Shown piece by piece: positions 33,207 to 40,765 of a DNA stretch of 64,000 nucleotides; within the stretch, counting starts at the first letter, position 1, and every line of letters begins with the position of its first letter. The DNA is from an uncultured Caldilineaceae bacterium (GTDB lineage Bacteria; Chloroflexota; Anaerolineae; Caldilineales; Caldilineaceae), in assembly GCA_958295915.1 (NCBI GenBank), contig OY282381.1, positions 456,722 to 520,721 on the forward strand. The letters are read 5' to 3'. A model generated the notes under the pieces. That model was not told where the DNA came from, searched no databases, and worked only from the letters and a program-made list of their open reading frames with translations. The position numbers and the translations under genes were made by a program.

Positions 33207-34469
33207 CTACGCTTTGATGATCTCTCCCACATCAAACAGATACATCTGCCGGCCATTGCCGCCATGGGCCGAATCGATGACGACTTTGCCGCCATCGGGG
33301 CTGCAACGCGGGTGCAGGTCACAGCGCAAAGGTCCGGTGTAAGCGGGCGGCGCGTGAAACGCGCCCAGGTCCACGCGTCGGTTGCCGGGGACATGGTAAA
33401 GATAGAGCGACTGAAGCCGTTCATCGCCCTGGGGGTAGGTATCATTCAGGATCCAATCCCGGTTGGGCAGATACGTGCAATGCCCGTTGAGGGGCATCAG
33501 TTCTTTTCCTACGACCTCAACTGCGTCGAAAAGGTCTGAGTTAGCCTCCCGTTTGTTGGCGTTGGTCTCTGCATTATGCCGCAGACGGAGTGGCGGCTCA
33601 ACAGGGAGACCGGACCCTTCCGTAACCGCGCCATCGGCGGCGTTGGGGAACAGATAAAAGGCATCACCATGTGACTCGCGACAGGACCAGGCCAAAATAT
33701 GCTCGTCATCCCGCCAGATCAGGTGGGAGGTGTAGCCGGAATGGTCTACGACGCGTAGATTTGAGCCATCGGCCGCGGCGGTGAGCATGCGCGTATGGAA
33801 GGGTCCCTCGCCAAAGCGCCAGCGATGAAGGAAGAGAAAGTGTGTACCGCCCGGGCTGAAAATGAGGACGTTGAAATAGTGCTTGGCCGTTTCTATGTCG
33901 CCGTGGGGGTAGGGAATGGCCGCCACTTCAGCCAGACTGAGGAGTAGCTGGCATTCTCCCGTCTGCAGATCGACCATGTGAATGCCCGTCTCCTCCGGGG
34001 CCAGGACATCAGCCCAGGGATCCGGGATGCCGATATAGCCATAGCCGGGGCGCATATCTTCCAGACGATGGAAGTCGATGGTAAGCGCGCGGGCGCCATC
34101 GGGGCTGAGGGTGAAGACGGGATAGGGCAGCATCCGCCGTTGGCCAGTCTCAATGTTCAGAATATGGCTGATGAAGCGATCCTCTACCCTGTCATTCCAG
34201 ATGATTTCGTGCGCGGACTGCGGCAACCACTGAAGCATACAGCCTGCCTGCCAGCACCAGGAGCGGCTTTCCCCCAGTTCGATCCAGCGGTCGCGATCCG
34301 CGAGATCGATCATGCCGATTTTGATCACATCCTTTGCTTTCGGCGCTCGGCGCTCGAAATCGACTTCCATCCCCAGCACATAGCGGCTGGAAGGGTCGAA
34401 CTGTAGTTTGTCGTAGTAACCGAACCAATGGCGCTTCGGCCCGGAGGTGATGGGACGCGCGGTCGTCAT
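33207..34469 (-). CDS. Oligogalacturonate-lyase-like beta-propeller protein (paralogue B)
   Basis: A 420-residue paralogue of 21004-22188; the two share long stretches such as HWFGYYDKLQFDPSSRYVLG (one residue different) and the C-terminal SAHGGNGRQMYLFDV. The difference in length comes mostly from a ~30-residue insertion at about residues 278-308 (EPPLRLRHNAETNANKREAN), which is polar and looks like acquired low-complexity sequence. It is the promoter-proximal gene of the minus-strand Opp cluster. Probable role is the same as its paralogue; the insertion lies between two propeller blades and may alter specificity or be neutral. Confidence 0.7.
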   Translation of the reverse strand: MTTARPITSGPKRHWFGYYDKLQFDPSSRYVLGMEVDFERRAPKAKDVIKIGMIDLADRDRWIELGESRSWCWQAGCMLQWLPQSAHEIIWNDRVEDRFISHILNIETGQRRMLPYPVFTLSPDGARALTIDFHRLEDMRPGYGYIGIPDPWADVLAPEETGIHMVDLQTGECQLLLSLAEVAAIPYPHGDIETAKHYFNVLIFSPGGTHFLFLHRWRFGEGPFHTRMLTAAADGSNLRVVDHSGYTSHLIWRDDEHILAWSCRESHGDAFYLFPNAADGAVTEGSGLPVEPPLRLRHNAETNANKREANSDLFDAVEVVGKELMPLNGHCTYLPNRDWILNDTYPQGDERLQSLYLYHVPGNRRVDLGAFHAPPAYTGPLRCDLHPRCSPDGGKVVIDSAHGGNGRQMYLFDVGEIIKA

Positions 34470-34614
34470 AGATTTCTCTTTATCTTTATCAGCATGGCGC
34501 GCAGATCCTGCCGCGACGCAGAGCCGTCCTTGTCCTTATCGCGTGAGCGCCGCAGACACATCCATCACATGGGCACAGTATCTGGCGAAGGCGTCTCCGC
34601 GCAGAGATCCAAGA

Positions 34615-34803
34615 ACATTGATAAACAGGGCATAGGGGGCCGGCGGATGCCGCCATACTGGCCGATTTCCTCTTCGGCGTGATAACCAACGGCGTCGAGG
34701 GGAGTCGCTCATCCACCGGCGGCAGCTCGCCCTTGGCCACCAATTCCGCCAACATTGGCGCTTCGTTGTATTGGGATGATGGTGTCGCTGGCTTGGAATA
34801 CAA
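34615..34803 (-). pseudogene. Remnant of a third SBP family 5 lipoprotein gene
   Basis: The minus strand encodes SSQYNEAPMLAELVAKGELP then PVDERLPSTPLVITP, which matches the linker region of the two intact binding proteins (KYNEAPMLAERVAAGELPPV). A frameshift follows, and the neighbouring frame continues EEEIGQYGGIRR, again as in the intact genes. The leader before and the ~550 residues after are missing. It is a decayed third copy next to the cluster. The rest of the 34470-34844 gap shows nothing recognisable. Confidence 0.8.
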
Positions 34804-34844
34804 TGACGCGTCGGTTATCGATGCACAGCGCTCCTGGCGCCGAT

Positions 34845-35690
34845 CTATCTCTCCCAGGAGCGGCCGGACGGATCAGCGCACTGTACGCTGAGAGCCGGCC
34901 CCAGCTGTTCGATCTGCATCCGAATCGTATCCCCATCCTGCACCGGATGCAGTCCGAAGTGATGGGTGCCGGTGGCGACCACATCACCCGGCTCCAGGGT
35001 CAGCACATTGGTTACTTCCGCCAGCAGTTCGGGAATATGCCGGTCCATATCGCGCGTGGTGATGTCGTGGCGCAGCTCATCGTTGACCCACAGACGCACG
35101 CCCAGATCATTGGCATTGGCGATTTCATCCCGGGTTACCAACAGCGGACCCATCGGCGCGAAGGTATGCCAGGATTTGCCCAGAAAGAAGCCGCCGGGCA
35201 ACCCTCTGGCCGACACATCCATAAATTGGATGTACCCAAAGACATGATCCAGCGCGTCCTCGGCAGCGATGCGGCTGGCCCGTTTGCCGATGACCAGCGC
35301 CAGCTCCGGCTCAAAGTGAAAGACGCTGGCTTCCGCCGCCGGCAAGATAACCGTTCCGCCGTGGCCGATGGCGGCGTTGGGAGATTTCAGGAAGGCGTTG
35401 AACACGCCACGTTCTGGCTTTGCTGGTTCCAGATAGTTGCCGGCCAGGCAGACGAGTTGGCCTGGCCTGGGGATTGGCGCGCAGCAGCGCACATCTCCCA
35501 GAGGGATACCTGGCGCGGAATCAATAACGCCCCGGATGCGCGGCTCGAGGTCTGTCCAATCTCGAATCAGCATTTCCATCATCTCCTGGGGGGAGTGATG
35601 ATCCATAGCGGCGACCGCGGCGGAGGCATCCAACACCTGTTGGCCATTCCATACACCCAGTTTGTGGTCATCGAAGAGCAGAAATCGCAT
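34845..35690 (-). CDS. Fumarylacetoacetate hydrolase (FAH) family protein
   Basis: A 281-residue protein; AAGGAAAACCGCT precedes the ATG. The C-terminal FAH domain (about residues 75-275) carries the metal-binding acidic residues in FHFEPELALVIGK (ExE) and GYIQFMDVSARG (D). The usual N-terminal cap is short. The family cleaves carbon-carbon bonds in beta-diketo acids or isomerises/decarboxylates them. Members act as 2,4-diketo-3-deoxy-sugar-acid hydrolases in L-fuconate and L-rhamnonate breakdown. The enolase-superfamily gene 660 bases away on the other strand fits that type of route, but the substrate is inferred from context only. Confidence 0.85.
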   Translation of the reverse strand: MRFLLFDDHKLGVWNGQQVLDASAAVAAMDHHSPQEMMEMLIRDWTDLEPRIRGVIDSAPGIPLGDVRCCAPIPRPGQLVCLAGNYLEPAKPERGVFNAFLKSPNAAIGHGGTVILPAAEASVFHFEPELALVIGKRASRIAAEDALDHVFGYIQFMDVSARGLPGGFFLGKSWHTFAPMGPLLVTRDEIANANDLGVRLWVNDELRHDITTRDMDRHIPELLAEVTNVLTLEPGDVVATGTHHFGLHPVQDGDTIRMQIEQLGPALSVQCADPSGRSWER

Positions 35691-35710
35691 AGCGGTTTTC
35701 CTTGTGTGAT

Positions 35711-36107
35711 TGCTACTGACGGGAAATATTGCAAGAGATGAGTCAAGCGGTTGGCTGAAAATCAGCGCAGCGGCGGCAGTTTTTGCCTTGCGAAAGATGG
35801 GATCTATTGTACCAGACAGAGCTTATGTGGGAAACCTCTGTTTGCCCTGGGGAGAAATCGGAGTGGATAGGTGGGCGCGTTTCGCGCGGGGGCCAAAGAG
35901 AGCAGGCCTGAGCAGCGTAGGGGAAGCAGAAAGTGCGCCGTTCGAGGGAGGACGTCGCACGCCCAGGACAGCGGCAACGCTGCTCAGATCTGCCGTTCAC
36001 CGTCCAACAGGGCACAAGGCCGCCGCCGGAATGATGGCGCGGATGCGAAGCCAAGTCAGAAATGCAGAATGCAAGTATGGCCGTCCCCGGGATCTATCAA
36101 CTTCTCC
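35711..36107. other. Intergenic stretch between divergent FAH and enolase-superfamily genes
   Basis: I see no gene in this part. A short open frame of ~100 residues on the minus strand and one on the plus strand have no recognisable family and no ribosome-binding site. A TACAAT-like -10 on the minus strand around 35805 might serve the FAH gene. The next 40 bases (36108-36147) hold the palindromic operator described separately. Confidence 0.4.
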
Positions 36108-36147
36108 GATACCATAGAACATTATGGTATCAGATCATATGTTCTAT
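36108..36147. promoter_or_regulatory. Nested palindromic operator, GntR/FadR-like, upstream of the enolase-superfamily operon
   Basis: GATACCATA (36108-36116) and TATGGTATC (36123-36131) form a perfect inverted repeat with a 6-base centre. A second perfect inverted repeat, ATAGAACAT (36114-36122) and ATGTTCTAT (36139-36147), overlaps it. The TGGTAT/ATACCA half-sites resemble those bound by GntR-family FCD regulators, which often control sugar-acid catabolism. It abuts the -35 of a candidate promoter. No regulator gene of this family lies in the window. Confidence 0.6.
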
Positions 36148-36174
36148 TGTCAAATGACGCATCTGCTGGATACT
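36147..36174 (+). promoter_or_regulatory. Candidate promoter adjoining the palindromic operator
   Basis: TTGTCA (36147-36152), 16-base spacer, GATACT (36169-36174). The transcript would start near 36181, leaving a 170-base leader before the ATG at 36353. The -35 touches the end of the operator, a layout suited to repression. Confidence 0.4.
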
Positions 36175-36352
36175 GTCACCGCGCGGTTCGCATGCTGGCA
36201 TTCATTTCCAAAACGCAGTACAATCTTTCAATATCTGTCCCGATTCTTTCCATCTGCCCGAACTGCAGCGGCTGCAACAGCTACACATTCACGAAACAGG
36301 TACGCATCACGGCTCATGGTAGCCATTTCACTCTCTTACGCGGAGCATCTCC

Positions 36353-37543
36353 ATGCACATCACTGATCTCAAATGCGCGATTCTCGGTGGAAGCCCCGTT
36401 GTGCGGATCACAACCGATGCCGGCATCGAAGGCTACGGCCAGGCAGAACATTTCAAACCCTATCTGAAGCCCCACGTCCTATTCTACCGGGACTACATTC
36501 TGGGGCAGGATCCGACGGATGTGGAACGGGTGATGTTACGCATCCGCCGTCTGGGCAGTTTCAAGCCCTGGGGCAGCGCGGTCAGCGCCATCGAAATGGC
36601 CCTGTGGGACATCGCCGGCAAAGCCGCGGGTGTGCCGGTCTACAAGCTCTTGGGCGGAAAGGTGCGGGACAAAGTGCGCGTCTACAACGGCGCGGCGCGC
36701 TTCCCACTGGCTGGCCAGGAACCTGAACAGTACGCCGACAATATGGCGCGTATGGCGGAGGCCAAGGAAGGCTTTTCGATCATCAAACAGGGGATCGGCT
36801 TCCACAGCCGCATGCCCGACGAGCTGCCGGATTTTTCCTACGGTGAGCGGCTGGCGGTCCACCACCAGACCGAGCGAGGACTGCTGACCGAAAGAGGGCT
36901 GAAACATGTGGTGGCTTGCGTGGAGGCGATGAAAGAGGTCTTGGGCGACGAAATCGGCCTGGCCCTGGATTGCGGCCCCGGCTGGACCGTACCTGATGCC
37001 ATCCGGCTGGCCAAGGCATTGGAAGGGCTGCACATCCTCTGGCTCGAGGACCTGATCAGCGGCGACTACACGCCCTATGTGCTGGCGGAACAGTACCGAG
37101 AAGTGACCCGCAGCACATCCACCCCCATCCATACCGGTGAACAGATCTACCTGCGCCAGAACTTCAAAGCTCTGTTCGAGATGCAGGCGGTCAATATCGT
37201 CGGGCCGGATCCGGCGGACATCGGCGGCCTGGCCGAATTGAAATGGGTGGCGGAGTACGCCGACCTCCATGGCATTCTCATGGCCCCCCACGGCACCGGT
37301 GACGGTCTGATCGGCTTGGCTGCGCTTGTGCAGGTGGCCGCGACGTTGCCCCGCAATTATATCGCCTTCGAGTATCCTGTAGGACGGCCCGTATGGTGGT
37401 ATGATATCATCGATGGTCTGCCCGACCCGATTGTCGAGAACAGCTTCATTACTGTCTGGGATCGGCCCGGTCTGGGTGTCACCTTGAACAAGAACGCTGC
37501 CCGGCAGTATCTGGCGGCGGAAGATAAAAATTTCTTTACCTAA
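36353..37543 (+). CDS. Mandelate racemase/muconate lactonizing enzyme family protein (enolase superfamily)
   Basis: A 396-residue protein with the N-terminal capping domain (residues 1-120) and a modified TIM barrel. Metal ligands are visible as the Asp in LALDCGPGW, Glu in ILWLEDLISG and Glu in IHTGEQIY. A His in MAPHGTGDG is placed like the general acid/base of the acid-sugar dehydratases. These enzymes dehydrate sugar acids to 2-keto-3-deoxy acids, and the exact sugar is not readable. It is the first gene of a plus-strand pair with the SelA-like enzyme, 12 bases apart, behind the palindromic operator. Confidence 0.88.
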   Translation: MHITDLKCAILGGSPVVRITTDAGIEGYGQAEHFKPYLKPHVLFYRDYILGQDPTDVERVMLRIRRLGSFKPWGSAVSAIEMALWDIAGKAAGVPVYKLLGGKVRDKVRVYNGAARFPLAGQEPEQYADNMARMAEAKEGFSIIKQGIGFHSRMPDELPDFSYGERLAVHHQTERGLLTERGLKHVVACVEAMKEVLGDEIGLALDCGPGWTVPDAIRLAKALEGLHILWLEDLISGDYTPYVLAEQYREVTRSTSTPIHTGEQIYLRQNFKALFEMQAVNIVGPDPADIGGLAELKWVAEYADLHGILMAPHGTGDGLIGLAALVQVAATLPRNYIAFEYPVGRPVWWYDIIDGLPDPIVENSFITVWDRPGLGVTLNKNAARQYLAAEDKNFFT

Positions 37544-37555
37544 GGAGCCATGCGA

Positions 37556-38686
37556 ATGTCCAATTCCGATATCTACGAAACCCTCGGTATCACGCCGATT
37601 ATCAACGCTGGCGGCCACATGACGATCCTCGGCGGGTCGGTGCTCTCTCGGGAGGTGCGTGAAGCGATGGAGGCGGCGAACGAGGCCTATGCGCTGATGG
37701 ACGATGTCTTCGACGCAGTTGACAAGGCCATTGCCTCAATGCTGGGTACGCAAGGCGGGTTGGTAACCTCCGGCTGCTACGCGGCGCTGGTGCAGGGCGC
37801 CGCGGCGATTCTGGCCGGTAACGATCCTGATCGCATCCAACAGCTGCCGGACACCAGGGGTATGAAGAATGAATTCCTCATTCAGAAACCCACCCGTTAC
37901 CGCTACGATCGCAGCGTTTCGACACCTGGGGGAAAACTGGTGGAGGTAGGCGACGCGGACAGCGTCAGCGCGCAGCAGTTGCGGGATGCCATCGGCGCGC
38001 AGACCGCTGGCATTCTGGTTTTCGCGGCCGGGGAGCGCATCCCCAATACATTGAAACTGGGCGAAGTCATCGAGATCGCTCACGCGGCCGGCGTGCCCGT
38101 TCTTGTAGATGCCGCCGCCGAGATCTACCCTTTGGAGCGCATGCGCGCGGTGGCTACCAGTGGGGCGGACCTGATCTGCTTCGGCGGTAAATATCTGGGG
38201 TCGGGCAACTCGACCGGCATCCTCTGTGGGCGGGCTGAGTTTGTGGCAGCGGCGCGTCTGAGCGGCTTCACCGGCTTCGAAACCGGAAACAACAGCATAG
38301 GGCGGGGATACAAAATTGACCGACAGGAGGTGATTGGTACGACAGTTGCCCTGCGGCACTGGTTGGATGCCGATCACGAGCAGCGGCTGCAACTTCAGGC
38401 CGAGCGGATCAGCCTCATTACCGATGGCCTGGCTACTATCCCTCATGTGGAAACGCAAAACATGTGGCAAGAAGATGGCGGGGGACCGTGGATGCGTCTA
38501 CGCATTCACTGGGATGAGCAGGCCACGGGCCGGTCCTTCGCTGAGGTAGTCGATGCTCTCAAGGGCGGCTCGCCGTCCATCTGGAGCCGCTCAGAGCCAG
38601 ACGGGCTGTTCATGGCCGTGCACACGCTGCGGGAAGGCGAGACGGAAACTATTCTGCGTCGGCTACAGGAGGAGTTGGGTTCGTAG
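37556..38686 (+). CDS. SelA-like PLP-dependent enzyme (aminotransferase class V fold)
   Basis: A ~376-residue protein. ATG 37556 lies eight bases after AAGGAG and is preferred over ATG 37550, which is only two bases after it. The PLP-binding Lys is in LICFGGKYLGSGNSTGILCG, the typical (S)GGKxLxGPQxG-like segment of the SelA/DgaE group, where GGK carries the Schiff base. Other features are INAGGHMTILGGSVLS and VPVLVDAAAEIYP (the Asp that contacts the pyridine ring). Relatives include D-glucosaminate-6-phosphate ammonia-lyase (DgaE) and uncharacterised amino-sugar-acid lyases. A lyase acting with the enolase-superfamily enzyme is plausible. The stop TAG falls inside the hairpin repeat at 38683. 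Confidence 0.82.
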   Translation: MSNSDIYETLGITPIINAGGHMTILGGSVLSREVREAMEAANEAYALMDDVFDAVDKAIASMLGTQGGLVTSGCYAALVQGAAAILAGNDPDRIQQLPDTRGMKNEFLIQKPTRYRYDRSVSTPGGKLVEVGDADSVSAQQLRDAIGAQTAGILVFAAGERIPNTLKLGEVIEIAHAAGVPVLVDAAAEIYPLERMRAVATSGADLICFGGKYLGSGNSTGILCGRAEFVAAARLSGFTGFETGNNSIGRGYKIDRQEVIGTTVALRHWLDADHEQRLQLQAERISLITDGLATIPHVETQNMWQEDGGGPWMRLRIHWDEQATGRSFAEVVDALKGGSPSIWSRSEPDGLFMAVHTLREGETETILRRLQEELGS

Positions 38687-38733
38687 GGGCGGGCCTTGTG
38701 CCCACCTTAGGCAACCACAAGGATTGCCCCTAC
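38683..38733. repeat. Hairpin repeat carrying stop codons of two convergent genes
   Basis: GTAGGGGC (38683-38690) pairs with GCCCCTAC (38726-38733), and CCTTGTG pairs with CACAAGG further in. The plus-strand stop TAG (38684-38686) and the minus-strand stop TAG (38732-38730) both come from the GTAG ends of the arms. It can serve as a shared terminator for the two genes. Confidence 0.75.
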
Positions 38734-39323
38734 GCTTGCGGCCCGATTCGCTGACCCGGCTCCGGCGCCGTTCGGTCGATTCGACGTTCACGCGACCCAC
38801 CGCAGACGTGCGAGGCGCTCACACTCTCGCGCAGGTCGCGGGACAGAAGGCTGGGCAGGATCGTGTGTCCGTAGCGGCGCACCAGTTGTCCATGCCACAG
38901 GCCGATGAAACCGCTACGGACATCCGGCGCACTCCAGCAGAAGCCGTAGCGCAGGAAACCGGCCAGTTCCCACAGCCACAGGGCCAGCGCGCCCGGCAGC
39001 CAGGGCAGCCAGTAGCCGACGAATAGAAAGGCCGCATAGTGGCGGGCCGGGTTGCTGTCGTCCAGAAGAGATTGGCGAAAACCGTCTGTGCCCCATGCAA
39101 GCGGTGGCGCGCCCTCCATCTGCTTGAGAAAACGCCAGGGGGCGCGGATGTCCGCCAGGCGGATGTAAGCCATCCGCTCGCAGAAGGCCAGCACAAAGGC
39201 GCGGCTGCCGGACGGTGTCTGGGGAAAGCCGGCCGCCAGTCGGCTCGTGGCGGCGATGAAGCCATCTATCCCCGCCACGAGCGGCAGTCTTCTGGTTGGA
39301 GAAAAATGATATTGCGCTTGCAT
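38730..39323 (-). CDS. Hypothetical 197-residue protein
   Basis: I do not recognise a family. From ATG 39323 it reads MQAQYHFSPTRRLPLVAGID, giving about 197 residues; an upstream extension to 39365 is possible. There is one strongly hydrophobic region (residues ~115-150, AAFLFVGYWLPWLPGALALW then LWELAGFLRYGF), which could be one or two membrane helices or a buried core. It has several Trp and Arg clusters. The final ~30 residues (RERRIDRTAPEPGQRIGPQA) look degenerate and end inside the hairpin repeat, which may have replaced the natural end. It runs convergent to the SelA-like gene. Confidence 0.5.
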   Translation of the reverse strand: MQAQYHFSPTRRLPLVAGIDGFIAATSRLAAGFPQTPSGSRAFVLAFCERMAYIRLADIRAPWRFLKQMEGAPPLAWGTDGFRQSLLDDSNPARHYAAFLFVGYWLPWLPGALALWLWELAGFLRYGFCWSAPDVRSGFIGLWHGQLVRRYGHTILPSLLSRDLRESVSASHVCGGSRERRIDRTAPEPGQRIGPQA

Positions 39324-39577
39324 CCGTCTAACTGACCACGGCCTGGTGGAGTCATTGCGCGTCATTATCGCACAACCGCAGATCAGCGTCTACTGTCGCG
39401 CCCTAACTGGTGGCGCGCAATTCAACCTTTCATTGCGCAGAGGAACGCAATGTCGCCGGGACGCGATGACGCGAGGGAAAACCAGGGAGTTCCTTGCGTC
39501 TCCACATTATAGCGCCTTGGTATTCCATTGAATGCGCATCCACCTGTCATCACCTTACCTTGCATAGGATCATTGCC

Positions 39578-40765
39578 ATGTCCACATTTAGCCCCGGTCG
39601 CCATTTTCTCCAGATCCCCGGTCCAACGAATCTGCCGGAGCGGGTCGCCCGCGCGCTGTCCCAGCCCACAATCGACCACCGGGGGCCGGCGTTCGCCCGC
39701 ATGACGATACGCCTTCTGGAACGGCTGCAACAGATCTTTCAGACAAGCAGCCCGGTGGTCATCTTTCCCGCCTCTGGCACCGGCGCGGCGGAGGCGGCGT
39801 TGGTGAATACCTTGTCGCCGGGCGATCGGGTGCTGTTCTGCGAGAACGGCTACTTCGCGTTCCGCTGGCGGATGGTGGCTGCAGAGCTGGGTCTGAACGC
39901 AGAACGGCTGCAAGGTGACTGGCGCTGCGGTGTGGACATCGCCGCGCTGGAGGCCCGGCTGGCGGCGGATCGCGCCGGCGCGATCCGCGCGCTGGCCCTG
40001 GTCCACAATGAGACGTCCACTGGCGTCGTCAGCGATGTGGCGGGCGTGCGCCGGGCGCTAGAGCGCACTGGTCACAGCGCTCTGCTGTTGGTGGATGCAG
40101 TCTCTTCTCTGGGGGCGATGGACTACCGACATGATGAGTGGGACGTGGATGTGACCGTCGCCGGCTCGCAGAAAGGGTTGATGACGCCGCCGGGTCTGGG
40201 TTTCAACGCGCTCAGCCCGAAGGCCTTGGCTGCTGCGGAAGCGGCGCGGCAGCCCAAATCCTATTGGGACTGGGCGCCGGCGCTGGAATTCAACCGGCAC
40301 GGATTTTTCCCCTATACGCCGGCCACAAATCTGTTCTTCGGTCTGGATGAGGCCCTGTCGCTGCTGCTGGAGGAGGGGCTGCCCCAGGTCTTCGCCCGAC
40401 ACATCCGTCTGGCGGAGGCTACCCGACAGGCAATGCAAGGCTGGGGGCTGGAGATCTACTGCCGCGATGCGCAAGCCTATTCCCAGACCCTCACCGCGGC
40501 GGCACTGCCCCCCGGTTACGACGCGGACGAGTTGCGCCGCGTAATCCTGGAGCGGTTCGATATGTCCCTGGGCGCCGGCCTGGGACAGGTGAAAGGCAAG
40601 ATCTTCCGCATCGGCCACCTCGGTGATCTCAACGATCTCATGCTGGCCGGTACCCTCTGTGGGGTGGAGATGGGGTTGGCCGTGTGCGGCGTGCCCCACA
40701 TCAGCGACGGCGTCCGCCAGGCGCTGGCCTTTCTGGCGAACGCCAAGGAGGAGAGACGATCATAG
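39578..40765 (+). CDS. Class V aminotransferase (serine/alanine-glyoxylate transaminase-like)
   Basis: A 395-residue PLP enzyme; ATG 39578 was chosen since MSTFSPGRHFLQIPGPTNLP is the standard N-terminus of this family, and in-frame sequence upstream lacks similarity. The PLP Lys lies in VTVAGSQKGLMTPPGLGF, and the ring Asp in LLLVDAVSSLGAMDY. The family transfers amino groups from serine or alanine to glyoxylate, forming glycine. Its gene overlaps or abuts the glycolate-oxidase-like gene that follows, which would supply the glyoxylate. The coupling supports that role. Other class V substrates (phosphonopyruvate, 2-aminoethylphosphonate) are possible but fit the context less well. Confidence 0.87.
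   Translation: MSTFSPGRHFLQIPGPTNLPERVARALSQPTIDHRGPAFARMTIRLLERLQQIFQTSSPVVIFPASGTGAAEAALVNTLSPGDRVLFCENGYFAFRWRMVAAELGLNAERLQGDWRCGVDIAALEARLAADRAGAIRALALVHNETSTGVVSDVAGVRRALERTGHSALLLVDAVSSLGAMDYRHDEWDVDVTVAGSQKGLMTPPGLGFNALSPKALAAAEAARQPKSYWDWAPALEFNRHGFFPYTPATNLFFGLDEALSLLLEEGLPQVFARHIRLAEATRQAMQGWGLEIYCRDAQAYSQTLTAAALPPGYDADELRRVILERFDMSLGAGLGQVKGKIFRIGHLGDLNDLMLAGTLCGVEMGLAVCGVPHISDGVRQALAFLANAKEERRS

Noticed and set aside
35880..36010. Possible structured RNA in the G-rich gap upstream of the FAH gene
   Set aside because: I could not fold it into RNase P, tmRNA, 6S or a known riboswitch pattern by eye.
35871..36467. 198-codon plus-strand frame across the FAH/enolase gap
   Set aside because: It runs over the operator, promoter and start of the enolase-superfamily gene in another frame and has no plausible start signal.
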